The notes: generated by a model not told the origin, from the sequence alone. Shown: positions 17,790 to 26,140, counted from the stretch's first letter. The stretch is DNA of 64,000 bases from Caulobacter endophyticus (GCF_003116815.1 NZ_QDKQ01000033.1:1-64000), one strand, 5' to 3'. A program made the numbers and translations.

Positions 17790-18184
17790 TTGGCGGCGAT
17801 GGTCAGGGTGTAGGCGGCGGTCTCGTTGCGGCGTGCGGCGTTGCGCATCAGATAGACCTGCACGGTGTAGTCGCCGCTGGAGGGGATCTTCACCGAGGCG
17901 CTGTTTCCCGAGGTCGAGCCGACGAACATCGCCGCGTCGGCGCCGGGCGCGGTGATGTTGAAATAGGCCGAGGCGTTGGTCGGCTTGAAGTCGACCTTCA
18001 GCGTCTGGCCGGCCGCGACACCGACCTTGTAGTTCACCGACGCATAGCCCTTGATCGACCCCTTGATGGTCTTTGCCGAGGTTCCCTTGGCGAAGTGGAC
18101 CGTCTCGGTGCGGGCGCCGTCCTGGGCCAGGGCCGGCGCGGCGGCGGTCAGCAGGCAGAGCGCGGCCAGGGTGCGAGCAAGCAT
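17786..18184 (-). CDS. Small secreted beta-rich protein, partner of the L,D-transpeptidase gene
   Basis: This is a 132-residue protein with a clear signal peptide (MLARTLAALCLLTAAAPALA-QD). The mature part is Thr/Ser/Gly-rich with alternating hydrophobic residues (ETVHFAKGTSAKTIKG, TLKVDFKP, YFNITAPG, DYTVQVYLMRN) and resembles pre-peptidase C-terminal-like jelly-roll domains. That is a fold guess, not a family assignment. Its stop overlaps the start of the L,D-transpeptidase gene by 4 bp, which is strong evidence for a two-gene unit. Confidence 0.78.
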   Translation of the reverse strand: MLARTLAALCLLTAAAPALAQDGARTETVHFAKGTSAKTIKGSIKGYASVNYKVGVAAGQTLKVDFKPTNASAYFNITAPGADAAMFVGSTSGNSASVKIPSSGDYTVQVYLMRNAARRNETAAYTLTIAAK

Positions 18185-18292
18185 TGTCGGTCTCCAGGAA
18201 GGATGATGCGGCGAGGATAGGTTGAGCTATGGACTAGGCGCAATCGCACCAACCATCGATAGTCGGGCGAACTCGTCAGTTGGAGCTTTCCC

Positions 18293-19309
18293 GTGCGCGT
18301 CGCCGCGTTCTCGACCAAGGCCTATGATCGCCGCTTCCTCGACCGGGCCAACGCCGACGGCGGCCACGCCATCGACTATTTCGAGGCCCGGCTGGACGCG
18401 ACCACCGCCGCCCTGGCGGCCGGCTATCCGGCGGTCTGCGTGTTCGTCAACGACCGGCTGGACGCCGCGACGCTGAAGATACTGGCGGCGGGCGGTACGC
18501 GGGCCGTGGCCCTGCGCTGCGCCGGCTACAACAATGTCGACCTCGCCGAGGCCGAGCGGCTGGGGATCACGGTGGTGCGGGTGCCGGCCTATTCGCCCGA
18601 GGCGGTGGCCGAGTTCACCGTCGGCCTGCTGCTGGCGCTGGACCGCAACATCGCCCGCGCCTGGGGCCGGGTGCGCGAGAACAACTTCGCCCTCGACGGC
18701 CTGATGGGCCGCAACCTGTCGAGCCGCACGGTTGGCGTGGTCGGCACGGGCCGCATCGGCGCCCTGGTGGCCCGCACGCTTCGCCTGGGCTTCAACTGCC
18801 GGGTGCTGGCCAGCGACATGGTCGAGGATCCCGATCTTCTGGCCATCGGCGTCGAGTACGTCGACCGCGAGACCCTGCTGCGCCAGGCCGACATCGTCAC
18901 CCTGCACTGCCCGCTCACCCCGCAGACCCGCTACCTGATCGACGCGGCCGCCATCGCCGCCGCGCGCGAGGGCCTGACCATCGTCAACACCAGCCGCGGC
19001 GCGCTGATCGACACCGCCGCCCTGATCGAGGGCCTGAAGAGCCGCAAGATCGGCGGGGTGGCGCTGGACGTCTACGAGCAGGAGGCGGACCTGTTCTTCG
19101 AGGACCTGTCGAACGAGATCATCCAGGACGACGTCTTCCAGCGCCTGCTGACCTTCCCCAACGTGCTGATCACCGGACACCAGGCCTTCCTCACCGAGGA
19201 GGCGCTGTCGGCGATCGCGCAGACCACTCTGGCCAGCCTGTGCGAGATCGAGGCGGGCCAGCCGCCGGCCAACCGGGTGACGGCGCAGCTGGTGCGACCG
19301 GCGAACTGA
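18293..19309 (+). CDS. D-isomer 2-hydroxyacid dehydrogenase (fermentative LdhA-like)
   Basis: This is a 338-residue NAD-dependent dehydrogenase. The nucleotide-binding motif GVVGTGRIGALVA lies at about residues 148-160, followed by ADIVTLHCPLT, NTSRGALIDTAALIEGL (catalytic Arg) and a C-terminal GHQAFLTEEAL (catalytic His). The N-terminal part with CAGYNNVDL and the YSPEAVAEFTVGLLLAL segment match D-lactate dehydrogenases of the LdhA type, which reduce pyruvate to D-lactate. It starts at GTG 18293, preceded by GGAG. The DUF4239-like gene follows 3 bp later, in one likely transcript. Confidence 0.88.
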   Translation: MRVAAFSTKAYDRRFLDRANADGGHAIDYFEARLDATTAALAAGYPAVCVFVNDRLDAATLKILAAGGTRAVALRCAGYNNVDLAEAERLGITVVRVPAYSPEAVAEFTVGLLLALDRNIARAWGRVRENNFALDGLMGRNLSSRTVGVVGTGRIGALVARTLRLGFNCRVLASDMVEDPDLLAIGVEYVDRETLLRQADIVTLHCPLTPQTRYLIDAAAIAAAREGLTIVNTSRGALIDTAALIEGLKSRKIGGVALDVYEQEADLFFEDLSNEIIQDDVFQRLLTFPNVLITGHQAFLTEEALSAIAQTTLASLCEIEAGQPPANRVTAQLVRPAN

Positions 19310-19312
19310 CCG

Positions 19313-20125
19313 ATGATGGACCGGTTCCTCAATCAGGAATCGCTGATCGTCATCGCCGTGGCGCTGTTCACGCTGCTCGTGCTCGCGCGGGAGGGAGCGT
19401 CCTGGCTGGCGCGGCGCCTGTCGGGCGAGCGGCACGTCATCGCCGAGCCCGGCTATGTGTTGTCGGGGGTGCTGGGCCTCCTGGCCCTGCTGATCGCCTT
19501 CACCTTCGGCCTGGCGCTGGACCGCTACGAGACCCGCTACAACCTGCTGGTCGCCGAGGCCGCCGCCCTGAACACCGCCGACATGCGGGTGAGGCTGCTC
19601 GACCAGCCGGTTTCGGGACGGCTGGTGGCGCTGGTGAGGGACTATGCCGAGGTGCGGCTGCGCTACGGCCTGGCCGGCTCGGCCGACAAGCCGCCCCTGG
19701 CCGATCAGTCGGCGGCGCTGCGCAAGAAGATCCAGGCCGAGACCCTGCACGCGGCCCGCAATGTCCGCGACCGCGCCTTCGCGCCGCTGGTGGTGCAGGG
19801 CGTAAACGACGCCCTGGCGATCGGCGTCGAGCGAGAGGCGGCCCACAACGCTCCGCTGCCAACCACGGTGATCATGGTGCTGGTCACCTACGCCCTCGTG
19901 GTGGCGGCCGTGCTCGGCTACACCCTGCCGGCAGCGCACCATCAGCACCGGCTGGTCTCGGGACTGCTGTTCCTGCTGCTGACCCTTGCGCTGACGCTGA
20001 TCCTGGATCTGGACCGGGCCCGCAGCGGCTCGATCCGCATCGACCAGGGTCCGATGCAGCGGCTGGTGCGCTCGCTGGAACAGGCCCCGGCGCCGGACGC
20101 CCGTCCCGTCGTCGGCCCCCATTGA
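19313..20125 (+). CDS. Bestrophin-like membrane protein (DUF4239-type)
   Basis: This is a 270-residue protein with four hydrophobic segments: two near the N-terminus (about 11-26 and 46-64) and two near the C-terminus (about 183-204 and 215-231), flanking a helical cytosolic or periplasmic domain rich in Arg/Glu (TLHAARNVRDRA). The segment FTFGLALDRYETRYNLLVAE with NTADMR matches the DUF4239 family, whose function is unknown. It begins 3 bp after the hydroxyacid dehydrogenase stop, so the two are probably co-transcribed. No catalytic residue can be named. Confidence 0.75.
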   Translation: MMDRFLNQESLIVIAVALFTLLVLAREGASWLARRLSGERHVIAEPGYVLSGVLGLLALLIAFTFGLALDRYETRYNLLVAEAAALNTADMRVRLLDQPVSGRLVALVRDYAEVRLRYGLAGSADKPPLADQSAALRKKIQAETLHAARNVRDRAFAPLVVQGVNDALAIGVEREAAHNAPLPTTVIMVLVTYALVVAAVLGYTLPAAHHQHRLVSGLLFLLLTLALTLILDLDRARSGSIRIDQGPMQRLVRSLEQAPAPDARPVVGPH

Positions 20126-20280
20126 ACGGCTCGTCGCCCGCCTTGCCGATTTCGCGCAAAATCGTGCGTCCACGCAGAACCATGGGTTGAAGCTGAACCG
20201 GTTTGAGTCTTTGCTAGCGCTCCTACCCGGCTGCGGCCGGCGCGATGACGTCCTTCCTCCCGTTTTCCCAGGAGCCGCCA

Positions 20281-20934
20281 ATGGACCGCCGCAAACTGCT
20301 CGCCTTCGGCCTGCTGGCCGCTTTCCCAGGATTGGCGCAGGCCCAGGGCCATGGCGGCCACGGCCCCGGAGGCCAGGGGTCCGGCAACCAGGGGCCCGGA
20401 CAAGGCCAGGGGCAACGCCCTGGCCAGGGCTCCGGCGGCTCAGGCCCCGGCGGACGTCCGCCCGGCCAGGGATCGGGGCAAGGCCCGGGACACGGCTCCG
20501 GCGGTCCTGGCCAGGGGCATGGCCCCGGGCATCCCGGCGGCGGCGGATCCCAGCCGGGTCGCCCCGGCGGTGGCGGCTCGCCCTCGCGCCCGCCGTCCAC
20601 GCGACCGCCCTCGGGCCAGCGCCCGCCCAATCGCCCGGGTCCCAACCCGCCGACCGGTCCGCACCGCCCAGGCGGCGGTCGTCCGCCCGGCTTCCGTCCC
20701 GTCCGGGGCGGCCGCTGGCGCTATCCGCCCGGCCAGCGCTATCGCCGCTGGACCATCGGCGGCATCCTGCCGGCGCTGTTCCTGACCTCGGGCTATGTCT
20801 ATGACGACTACTGGCGCCTGGGCCTGGGCGGCCCGCCCTACGGCTATCGCTGGGTGCGCTACGGGCCCGACCTGCTGCTGGTCGAGTGGCGCACCGGCCG
20901 CGTCGTCGACGTGATCTACGGCGCCTTCTACTGA
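20281..20934 (+). CDS. RcnB-like secreted protein with long Gly/Pro-rich region
   Basis: This is a 217-residue protein with a signal peptide (MDRRKLLAFGLLAAFPGLAQA) and then about 115 residues of low-complexity Gly, Gln, Pro, His and Ser (repeats such as GPGQGQG, GGSGPGG and RPPSGQRPP). A compact C-terminal domain of about 75 residues follows, with YPPGQRYRRW, YVYDDYWRLGL and WVRYGPDLLLVE..GRVVDVIYG. The C-terminal domain is the RcnB-like periplasmic fold; RcnB modulates Ni/Co efflux in E. coli, but many paralogues have no known role. The ATG at 20281 follows CAGGAGCC. Two further envelope proteins follow in the same direction. Confidence 0.8.
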   Translation: MDRRKLLAFGLLAAFPGLAQAQGHGGHGPGGQGSGNQGPGQGQGQRPGQGSGGSGPGGRPPGQGSGQGPGHGSGGPGQGHGPGHPGGGGSQPGRPGGGGSPSRPPSTRPPSGQRPPNRPGPNPPTGPHRPGGGRPPGFRPVRGGRWRYPPGQRYRRWTIGGILPALFLTSGYVYDDYWRLGLGGPPYGYRWVRYGPDLLLVEWRTGRVVDVIYGAFY

Positions 20935-20959
20935 CCCCCCTCCTGTCCCGGAGCCATCG

Positions 20960-21490
20960 ATGAGAAAGACGACGAAGGCCGCCGTGGCGGCCCTCGCGGG
21001 CTTCAGCGTGCTGGCGACCTCGCTGGCCGCCGTCGCCCAGCCGCGCGATCTGGTCGGCGCCCGCGCCGGCCAGGGCGAAAGCAGCCTGCGCTCGCGCGGC
21101 TACCAGCTCGATCACACCGACGGCGGCGTGCAGTACTGGTGGCATCCGGGCAACCGCGAGTGCATCAACCTGTTCGTCGACGACGGGCGCTACGACGCCA
21201 TCGACCGCCGCCCGACCTCGGAATGCAACGCCGGCAAGGGCGGCAAGAAGGACAATACCGGCGCCATCGTCGCCGGGGCCCTGGCCATCGGCATACTGGC
21301 CGCGGCCGCCGCCTCGTCGAAGAAGAAGCACGAGGACGACCGCTACCGCGACGACGACGACCGCCGCCGCGACCCGCCCTACTCGCCGGCCCGCGGCGTC
21401 GACTGCTATCCCTCGCAGCGAGCCTGCTACGAACGCGGCCGCGGCTACTCGCCGTCGTGGACGTCGCGCGAATTCGGCTATCGGTACTGA
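20960..21490 (+). CDS. Exported protein of unknown function
   Basis: This is a 176-residue protein with a signal peptide (MRKTTKAAVAALAGFSVLATSLAAVA-QP). The first mature domain (about residues 28-93) has RDLVGARAGQGESSLRSRGY and GGVQYWWHPGNRECINLFV, a pattern recurring in small alphaproteobacterial periplasmic proteins. A second hydrophobic stretch (IVAGALAIGILAAAAAS, about 103-119) is followed by a charged KKKHEDDRYRDDDDRRR segment and a Cys/Arg/Tyr-rich tail. The topology is therefore probably a single membrane anchor with the charged tail in the cytosol. The function is unknown. It lies 25 bp after the RcnB-like gene. Confidence 0.75.
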   Translation: MRKTTKAAVAALAGFSVLATSLAAVAQPRDLVGARAGQGESSLRSRGYQLDHTDGGVQYWWHPGNRECINLFVDDGRYDAIDRRPTSECNAGKGGKKDNTGAIVAGALAIGILAAAAASSKKKHEDDRYRDDDDRRRDPPYSPARGVDCYPSQRACYERGRGYSPSWTSREFGYRY

Positions 21491-21501
21491 GGCTCGTGAG
21501 G

Positions 21502-22032
21502 ATGACCATGCAGACCCTCCGCACCCTGACGATCACCCTGGCCGCGGCCGCCCTCGCCGCCGGCTGCACGCCCAAGTCCGAGACCAAGGAGGCCGCCACC
21601 GCGCCGGCCCCGGTCGGCAAGGACGCCGCCCACCAGGAGACCGGCGCGCTGCTGGCCGACCTGATGTCGCCGACCTTCACCAGCGAGCAGCAGGGCCGCA
21701 TCCTCAACATGGGCTACTTCATGGCCGCCTCGTCGCTGTGTCCCGATCTCGCGGTCGATCCCCTGAAGATGGGCCGCGCCGTCGACGCCGTGCTGACGCT
21801 CGGCCCGCCCGAGCAGACCGACGCCGAAAAGGCCCACCAGCGCGACGCGGTGGTCATGTTCCTGGGCATGGCCAGCGGGGCGATGATCGGCTCGCACATC
21901 GAGGACAAGACTCAGTTCTGCGAGGACGCCGCAAAGGTGAAGGGCGGCGCTCCGGAGACCCACCTGTTCGCCGCCGGCGCGCCCGCCGATCCCTCCACCG
22001 CCCCGACGCCCGAGACCCCGGCCAGGCCGTAG
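21502..22032 (+). CDS. Predicted lipoprotein
   Basis: This 176-residue protein starts with a lipoprotein signal ending ALAAGC (lipobox, Cys at about residue 21). The linker is Ala/Pro/Glu-rich; the folded part (about 45-155) includes LMSPTFTSEQQGRIL, FMAASSLCPDLAVD and a second Cys in FCEDAAKV, which could form a disulfide with the first. The tail is Pro-rich. A second ATG at 21508 would also give a functional signal. It lies 11 bp after the preceding exported protein gene, making three consecutive envelope genes (20281-22032). No family is recognised. Confidence 0.75.
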   Translation: MTMQTLRTLTITLAAAALAAGCTPKSETKEAATAPAPVGKDAAHQETGALLADLMSPTFTSEQQGRILNMGYFMAASSLCPDLAVDPLKMGRAVDAVLTLGPPEQTDAEKAHQRDAVVMFLGMASGAMIGSHIEDKTQFCEDAAKVKGGAPETHLFAAGAPADPSTAPTPETPARP

Positions 22033-22044
22033 GGGCGGTGACCG

Positions 22045-22848
22045 CTACGGCTGCAGGATCACCACCAGCACGGCGGCGATCAGCACCAGCCCCTCCACGC
22101 CGTGGATCACCACCGCCAGCCAGTTGGAGCGGAAGGCCTGGGCCGGCAGGGCGTAGCAGAGGCAGCTGATCGCGAGGCCCGGCATCAGCCAGAACTTGTG
22201 GACGTGATAGGCGGTGAACAGCAGGCCGTTGCCCAGCCACGCCCATCGCCCCCAGGCCCGCTCCATGCGCGGCAGCAGCACGCCGTGGAACAGCAGCGCC
22301 TCGCCCAGGCCGTAGTTGAAGAGGCTGGAGACGAGGGCGAGACCCAGGATGTCCCACCGCTCCCGGGCCTCGGGCGTGACCAGGTGCTCGATCATGGCGA
22401 AGGCCGGGGCCTGGGCCGCCAGCCGCTCGCCCAGGGGCGTGGCCTGGAACAGCAGGGTGGCGGCCTCGTCGCCGAGGAAGCCCAGCCCCACGAACAGCGG
22501 GACCAGCAGAAAGGCCCCGACGAACGGCCGCCCGGTCGAGCGCCAGACCGGCGCGGTCAGCCACAGGCGCCGGCGCAGGTCGGGCCAGCGCAGCGCCACG
22601 CCCTCCAGCCGCAGCACCACCAGCGACAGCACCGTCTGCCAGGCCATGCCCAGCACCACCATCCGCCAGAATACCAGGCCCGGCAGCGGGTCGCCCGGCG
22701 CGATCAGGCGGGGCGTGACGATCCAGGCCAGCACCGCCATCGGCGCCACGGCGGCCAGCCAGATCAGCAGGATCGCCGCCGTCCGTCCGATCGCGACGAG
22801 CCGCGCCGGCACGCCGGGCGAGATCAGGGTCGCGTGCACCGGGGTCAC
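22045..22848 (-). CDS. CPBP-family (CAAX/Abi) membrane protein, degenerate motifs
   Basis: This is a 267-residue protein with about seven hydrophobic segments. The late motifs GEALLFHGVLLPRM (about 184-197), FTAYHVHKFW (about 212-221) and VVIHGVEGL line up with the EExxxR, FxxxH and HxxxN motifs of CPBP intramembrane proteases. The first Glu of the EE pair is Gly here, and the Arg is shifted, so proteolytic activity is doubtful. The start is a GTG at 22848, one base after the stop of the MipA/OmpV-type gene, so the two genes form one operon on the minus strand. The substrate is unknown. Confidence 0.72.
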   Translation of the reverse strand: MTPVHATLISPGVPARLVAIGRTAAILLIWLAAVAPMAVLAWIVTPRLIAPGDPLPGLVFWRMVVLGMAWQTVLSLVVLRLEGVALRWPDLRRRLWLTAPVWRSTGRPFVGAFLLVPLFVGLGFLGDEAATLLFQATPLGERLAAQAPAFAMIEHLVTPEARERWDILGLALVSSLFNYGLGEALLFHGVLLPRMERAWGRWAWLGNGLLFTAYHVHKFWLMPGLAISCLCYALPAQAFRSNWLAVVIHGVEGLVLIAAVLVVILQP

Positions 22849-22849
22849 G

Positions 22850-23635
22850 CTAGAACCGGCGGACCAGGCCGACGAAGCCGGCGGCGGCGCTCTTCCTGGC
22901 CACCAGGGGACTGTCGGTTATGTCGTCGTCGAACAGCTCGACCTCGGCGGCGGCGATCACATAGGTCCGCTCGCCGATCCGGTAGCGGGCCTGGGCGCCC
23001 AGCGACGGCACGACCACCCCGCCCGACGGCGCGCCGCTTGTGCGGCCAAACTCGTAGGCTCGCCCCGCCCCGACCTCGTCGGCGCGCAGGCCATAGAGCC
23101 AGGTGGCCAGCTTCTCGTCCTTCCACGACAGGCCGGCCATGGCCTCCAGCGTCAGCCGTTCGGTGGGGGCGGCCGACAGGGTCAGGTCGAGATTGAGCTC
23201 CTGGCCCTTGGTCTCGCCGGAAACGTCGGCCAGGTATTCGAGGCTGACGGTGGCCGGCCCGAAGGCGGCGCTGGCCCGGCCGCCGACATCGACGCCGACG
23301 TCGCGCTCCAGGAAGGCGAAATCGCGGGTCTCCTCCGGATCGACCAGCTGGAAGCGCGGCGCGATCCGGCCCTCCAGGGTGAAGCGGTCGTCGCCGTAGG
23401 CCTTCACCGCCAGGCCGTTGAGGTCGGCGGTGAAGCGGCGGTCCTGGTAGAAGAACAGCGGCAGCACGCCGGTCCCGGTCTTGTCCCTGGCGCTCTCATA
23501 GGGATTGGAGGCGGCATAGGCGCCGGCCCCGAGCAGGAACAGGCGCTCGGGCGCCTCCTGGGCGCGGGCCGACGGAGTGAAGGCGACCAGCAGGCAGCCG
23601 GCCAGCAGGGCGGCGCCGCACAGGCGATCGATCAT
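22850..23635 (-). CDS. MipA/OmpV-family outer-membrane protein
   Basis: This is a 261-residue protein with a signal peptide (MIDRLCGAALLAGCLLVAFTPSARA-QE). The mature part is made of short amphipathic strands with alternating aromatic and charged residues (LFLLGAGAYAASNPYESA, GVLPLFFYQDRRF, DNGLAVKAYGD-like loops) and ends in a C-terminal Phe (GLVRRF), the usual outer-membrane beta-barrel signal. This matches MipA/OmpV scaffolding proteins. It starts at ATG 23633-23635 and is followed, after 1 bp, by the CPBP gene. Confidence 0.82.
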   Translation of the reverse strand: MIDRLCGAALLAGCLLVAFTPSARAQEAPERLFLLGAGAYAASNPYESARDKTGTGVLPLFFYQDRRFTADLNGLAVKAYGDDRFTLEGRIAPRFQLVDPEETRDFAFLERDVGVDVGGRASAAFGPATVSLEYLADVSGETKGQELNLDLTLSAAPTERLTLEAMAGLSWKDEKLATWLYGLRADEVGAGRAYEFGRTSGAPSGGVVVPSLGAQARYRIGERTYVIAAAEVELFDDDITDSPLVARKSAAAGFVGLVRRF

Positions 23636-23764
23636 GACGGTTCTCTTTCGGAACGTGGGAGGACGGTCACGACCCTGGACGGGACGGCTTTATGCGTCGT
23701 CCGAACGGGCAGGCCCGGACCGCCTGGGCGTCCGATCCTGCCGGTCAGGACGTGGTCTGGAAGG

Positions 23765-24901
23765 TCAGGCGGCCGGCCGGAAGGCGCTGGGCGGCCGGCC
23801 GGCGTGCTTCTTCACCGCTGCGTTGAAGGTCGAGCGCGAGTTGAAGCCGACCTCGTAGGCGATGGCCAGGATCGCCTCGTCGGAGGCGCCGATGCGGGCC
23901 ACCGCCTCCTCGACCCGCCAGCGGTTGACGTAGTCGAAGAAGCTCTGGCCCAGGTGCTCGTTGAGCACCTGCGACAGGTGGTTGGGGGTGACGCCTATGC
24001 GCGCGGCCAGGCCGCTCAGCGACAGCAGCGGATCGCGATACAGCGCCTGGCCGCGCATGGCCTGCTCCAGACGGGCGGCGATCTCGACCTGGCGCGCCTC
24101 TGGCATGGCCGAACGGGCGTACTTGCCGGCCGCCGGCAGCACCTGGGGCGTCTCGGTCTGGGGGGTGTAGATCGGCTTCTGCGACAGGCCGAAAAGGCCG
24201 ATGGCGGCGGTCCAGGCCAGCTCGACGGCGGCGGCGGCCGCGTCCAGCCAGGCTTCGTGGGCGGCGCCGGCGGCCAGGGCCGACTTCACCGCGCCCCACA
24301 GCCAGGCGGCCAGCATCACCAGCAGCAGGGCCCGCAACCAGCTCAGCGTGCGGTCTTCAAGGTTGGAGAAGAGGTCGCGCACCCGCCGCACGTGGCGGCC
24401 CAGCACGGCGAAGGCGGCGGCGAGATAGCCCAGGGTCACGGCCAGAAACAGGGCCACGAAGACCAGCTGCAGCGGCCCGGCCAGCGGATCGGCGTCGGCG
24501 CCCACGCCGGTATAGACCGCCAGCCGGGTGGAGACCGGCAGCAGGAAGAACGGCATGACCAGCAGCATGCCTGCGCCCGCCGGCCAGCCGATACGGGCGA
24601 TCCTGGCCGGGGTCCAGCCCTGCTCGGGATCGCCGGTCATGGCCAGCACATAGGCCAGGATCGCCGGCCCCAGGCCTAGCGACGTGACCCACAGCATCCC
24701 CGTGGCCCAGGGCGCGGCGGCATAGGCGCCGGCGCGGTCGAGCACGAGGTCCAGGCCCGACAGGGCGCTCAGCAGCAGGAATACCGCCAGGGCCGTGGAG
24801 GGGGCCGTGCGCCAGTCGCGGCGCGCGCCCAGCTGGGCGGCGGCGAACAGCCCTACCCCCGCCCCCGCCGAGGCCAGGATCAGCACCACGGTGTCGGCCA
24901 T
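23765..24901 (-). CDS. AraC-family transcriptional regulator with N-terminal membrane domain
   Basis: This is a 378-residue protein with seven hydrophobic segments in its first 240 residues and an AraC-type double helix-turn-helix domain at the C-terminus. The DNA-binding part includes LSLSGLAARIGVTPNHLSQV and EAILAIAYEVGFNSRSTFNAAVKKHAG, a classical AraC signature. Such membrane-bound AraC regulators are thought to sense an external or membrane signal directly; the ligand is not known here. The ATG at 24901 gives the first membrane segment right after the start. It lies 129 bp from the MipA/OmpV gene in the same direction, making that operon a plausible target. Confidence 0.87.
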   Translation of the reverse strand: MADTVVLILASAGAGVGLFAAAQLGARRDWRTAPSTALAVFLLLSALSGLDLVLDRAGAYAAAPWATGMLWVTSLGLGPAILAYVLAMTGDPEQGWTPARIARIGWPAGAGMLLVMPFFLLPVSTRLAVYTGVGADADPLAGPLQLVFVALFLAVTLGYLAAAFAVLGRHVRRVRDLFSNLEDRTLSWLRALLLVMLAAWLWGAVKSALAAGAAHEAWLDAAAAAVELAWTAAIGLFGLSQKPIYTPQTETPQVLPAAGKYARSAMPEARQVEIAARLEQAMRGQALYRDPLLSLSGLAARIGVTPNHLSQVLNEHLGQSFFDYVNRWRVEEAVARIGASDEAILAIAYEVGFNSRSTFNAAVKKHAGRPPSAFRPAA

Positions 24902-24979
24902 GTTCCCCAGCGCCCGGATGAAAACGGCGCGGAGAGTGTCGCGTAACGCCGGTCGACGCAATCGCCGGGAGAGCGGAGG

Positions 24980-25744
24980 CTAATCCTTGATCTCGGGCAG
25001 CAGGCGCTCGAAGTGCGCCTCGACCTGGCCGTAGCATTCGCAGGCGCGGCGCTCGAGCTTGCGGCGGTCGCGGATCTCCACCCGGCCCCGGCGGGTCTGG
25101 ATGATGCCGTCGGCCTGCAGCACCTTGGCCGCGGCGGTGACGGTGGTGCGCTGCACGCCCATCATGTCGGCCAGGGCCTCCTGGGTCAGGCGCACGACGT
25201 CCTCGCCAGAACGATCATGGGCCGACAGCAGCCAGCGGCAGCAGCGTTGCTCGATGGTGTGCAGGGCGTTGCAGGCCACCGACTGCATCATCTGGGCGAT
25301 CAGGGCGTCGGCGTAGCGGGTGAAAAGGTCGCCCATGGCCGGAAAACGCTGGCGCATCTCGTCCAGCCGCGCGGTAGGCACGATGAAGGCCGGCCCCGGG
25401 GCCTGCACCACCGCCCGTCCGTAGGCGGGCTTCAGCCCGCCGCTGACGATGCCGCCCAGCGCGCCTTCCCAGCCGATGGTGGCGGCCTCGACCTCGCGGC
25501 CCTCGGCGGTGACCACCAGCAGGGCGACCATGGTCGGCCGGCACGGCAGGTAAGTGTTGCGCACGTCCTCGCCGACGTCGAACAGCACGTGGCCGCGCGC
25601 CAGGGCCGTCATCGACATGGTCGATTTCAGGGCCGCGCGGGCCTCTTCGGGCATGGCCTGCAGCAGGCGATTGCCCGCATAGGCCTGCGACACCCGCTCG
25701 GCGCGGGTCTCACGATCGGAATTGGGTTCTGCGGAGTCGGCCAT
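24980..25744 (-). CDS. Crp/Fnr-family transcriptional regulator
   Basis: This is a 254-residue protein with an N-terminal cyclic-nucleotide-binding-like beta domain (about 20-145: GHVLFDVGEDVRNTYLP and GWEGALGGIVSGG) and a CRP-type helix-turn-helix (about 188-225: RLTQEALADMMGVQRTTVTAA). No cysteine set typical of Fnr oxygen sensing is visible in the N-terminus; the cysteines CRWLLS and CECYG lie elsewhere. The ATG at 25744 is preferred to a TTG at 25756, although neither has a strong ribosome site. It is separated by 78 bp from the AraC regulator gene. The target genes are unknown. Confidence 0.83.
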   Translation of the reverse strand: MADSAEPNSDRETRAERVSQAYAGNRLLQAMPEEARAALKSTMSMTALARGHVLFDVGEDVRNTYLPCRPTMVALLVVTAEGREVEAATIGWEGALGGIVSGGLKPAYGRAVVQAPGPAFIVPTARLDEMRQRFPAMGDLFTRYADALIAQMMQSVACNALHTIEQRCCRWLLSAHDRSGEDVVRLTQEALADMMGVQRTTVTAAAKVLQADGIIQTRRGRVEIRDRRKLERRACECYGQVEAHFERLLPEIKD

Positions 25745-25814
25745 GACGGCATCCAACGGCGGCGCTTGCTCACCGGTAAAGCGCGCGGAGGCCGCCTTTC
25801 GTTGCGTGAAGCCG

Positions 25815-26024
25815 TCAGCTCAGCAGGGTGGGCCTATGCAGCTGGCCGGTTTCGTCCTGCAGATGCATGCGCACCGGCAGGCCCAGACCCGTGGCCTGCT
25901 CGGCCAGCCGGGCGGCCGCGCGTTCGGCCTCGTGGCGATTGCGATAGGCCCCGAACCGGAGCTGGTCGCCGATGATGGTCCACCGGTCGCCCACCTGGAC
26001 GACGCCGTAATGCACTTCGGCCAT
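25815..26024 (-). CDS. Small conserved protein (69 aa), DUF2188-like
   Basis: This is a 69-residue soluble protein: MAEVHYGVVQVGDRWTI, then GAYRNRHEAERAAARLAEQA and a tail ending HRPTLLS. The strand-then-helix layout with a WTI-x-R pattern resembles small DUF2188-type proteins of unknown role. The ATG (26022-26024) is preceded by AGGGAGGA 6-7 nt upstream, which supports real translation. It is divergent from the TIGR02301-type gene across a 210-bp gap with DnaA boxes and an inverted repeat. Confidence 0.7.
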   Translation of the reverse strand: MAEVHYGVVQVGDRWTIIGDQLRFGAYRNRHEAERAAARLAEQATGLGLPVRMHLQDETGQLHRPTLLS

Positions 26025-26076
26025 GACACGTCCTCCCTTCTGTCTGTCGGAGTGGTCGTTTCTCGCCGCCCCTGAC

Positions 26077-26085
26077 TTATCCACA
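26077..26085 (+). promoter_or_regulatory. DnaA box
   Basis: TTATCCACA matches the consensus TTATNCACA exactly. It lies 53 bp upstream of the small 69-aa gene in the divergent gap. A second near-match on the other strand is at 26159-26167. Confidence 0.55.
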
Positions 26086-26122
26086 GCCTGACCCCGATCC
26101 TTGTTGATAGCAAGGCCCTGAA

Positions 26123-26140
26123 GAGTCGAAGTTTCGACTC
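26123..26140. promoter_or_regulatory. Inverted repeat containing two GANTC (CcrM) sites
   Basis: GAGTCGAA-GT-TTCGACTC is an exact inverted repeat with a 2-bp centre. Both arms contain a GANTC site (GAGTC and GACTC), the target of the CcrM methylase in Caulobacter and relatives. It lies between two opposed DnaA-box-like sites in the 26025-26234 gap. Confidence 0.6.

Noticed and set aside
18227..21331. A minus-strand frame of over 1000 codons opposite the hydroxyacid dehydrogenase, DUF4239-type and RcnB-like genes
   Set aside because: Its composition is Arg/Gly/His/Gln-rich with no domain, and the opposite strand carries well-supported genes. GC-rich codon bias keeps such antisense frames open.
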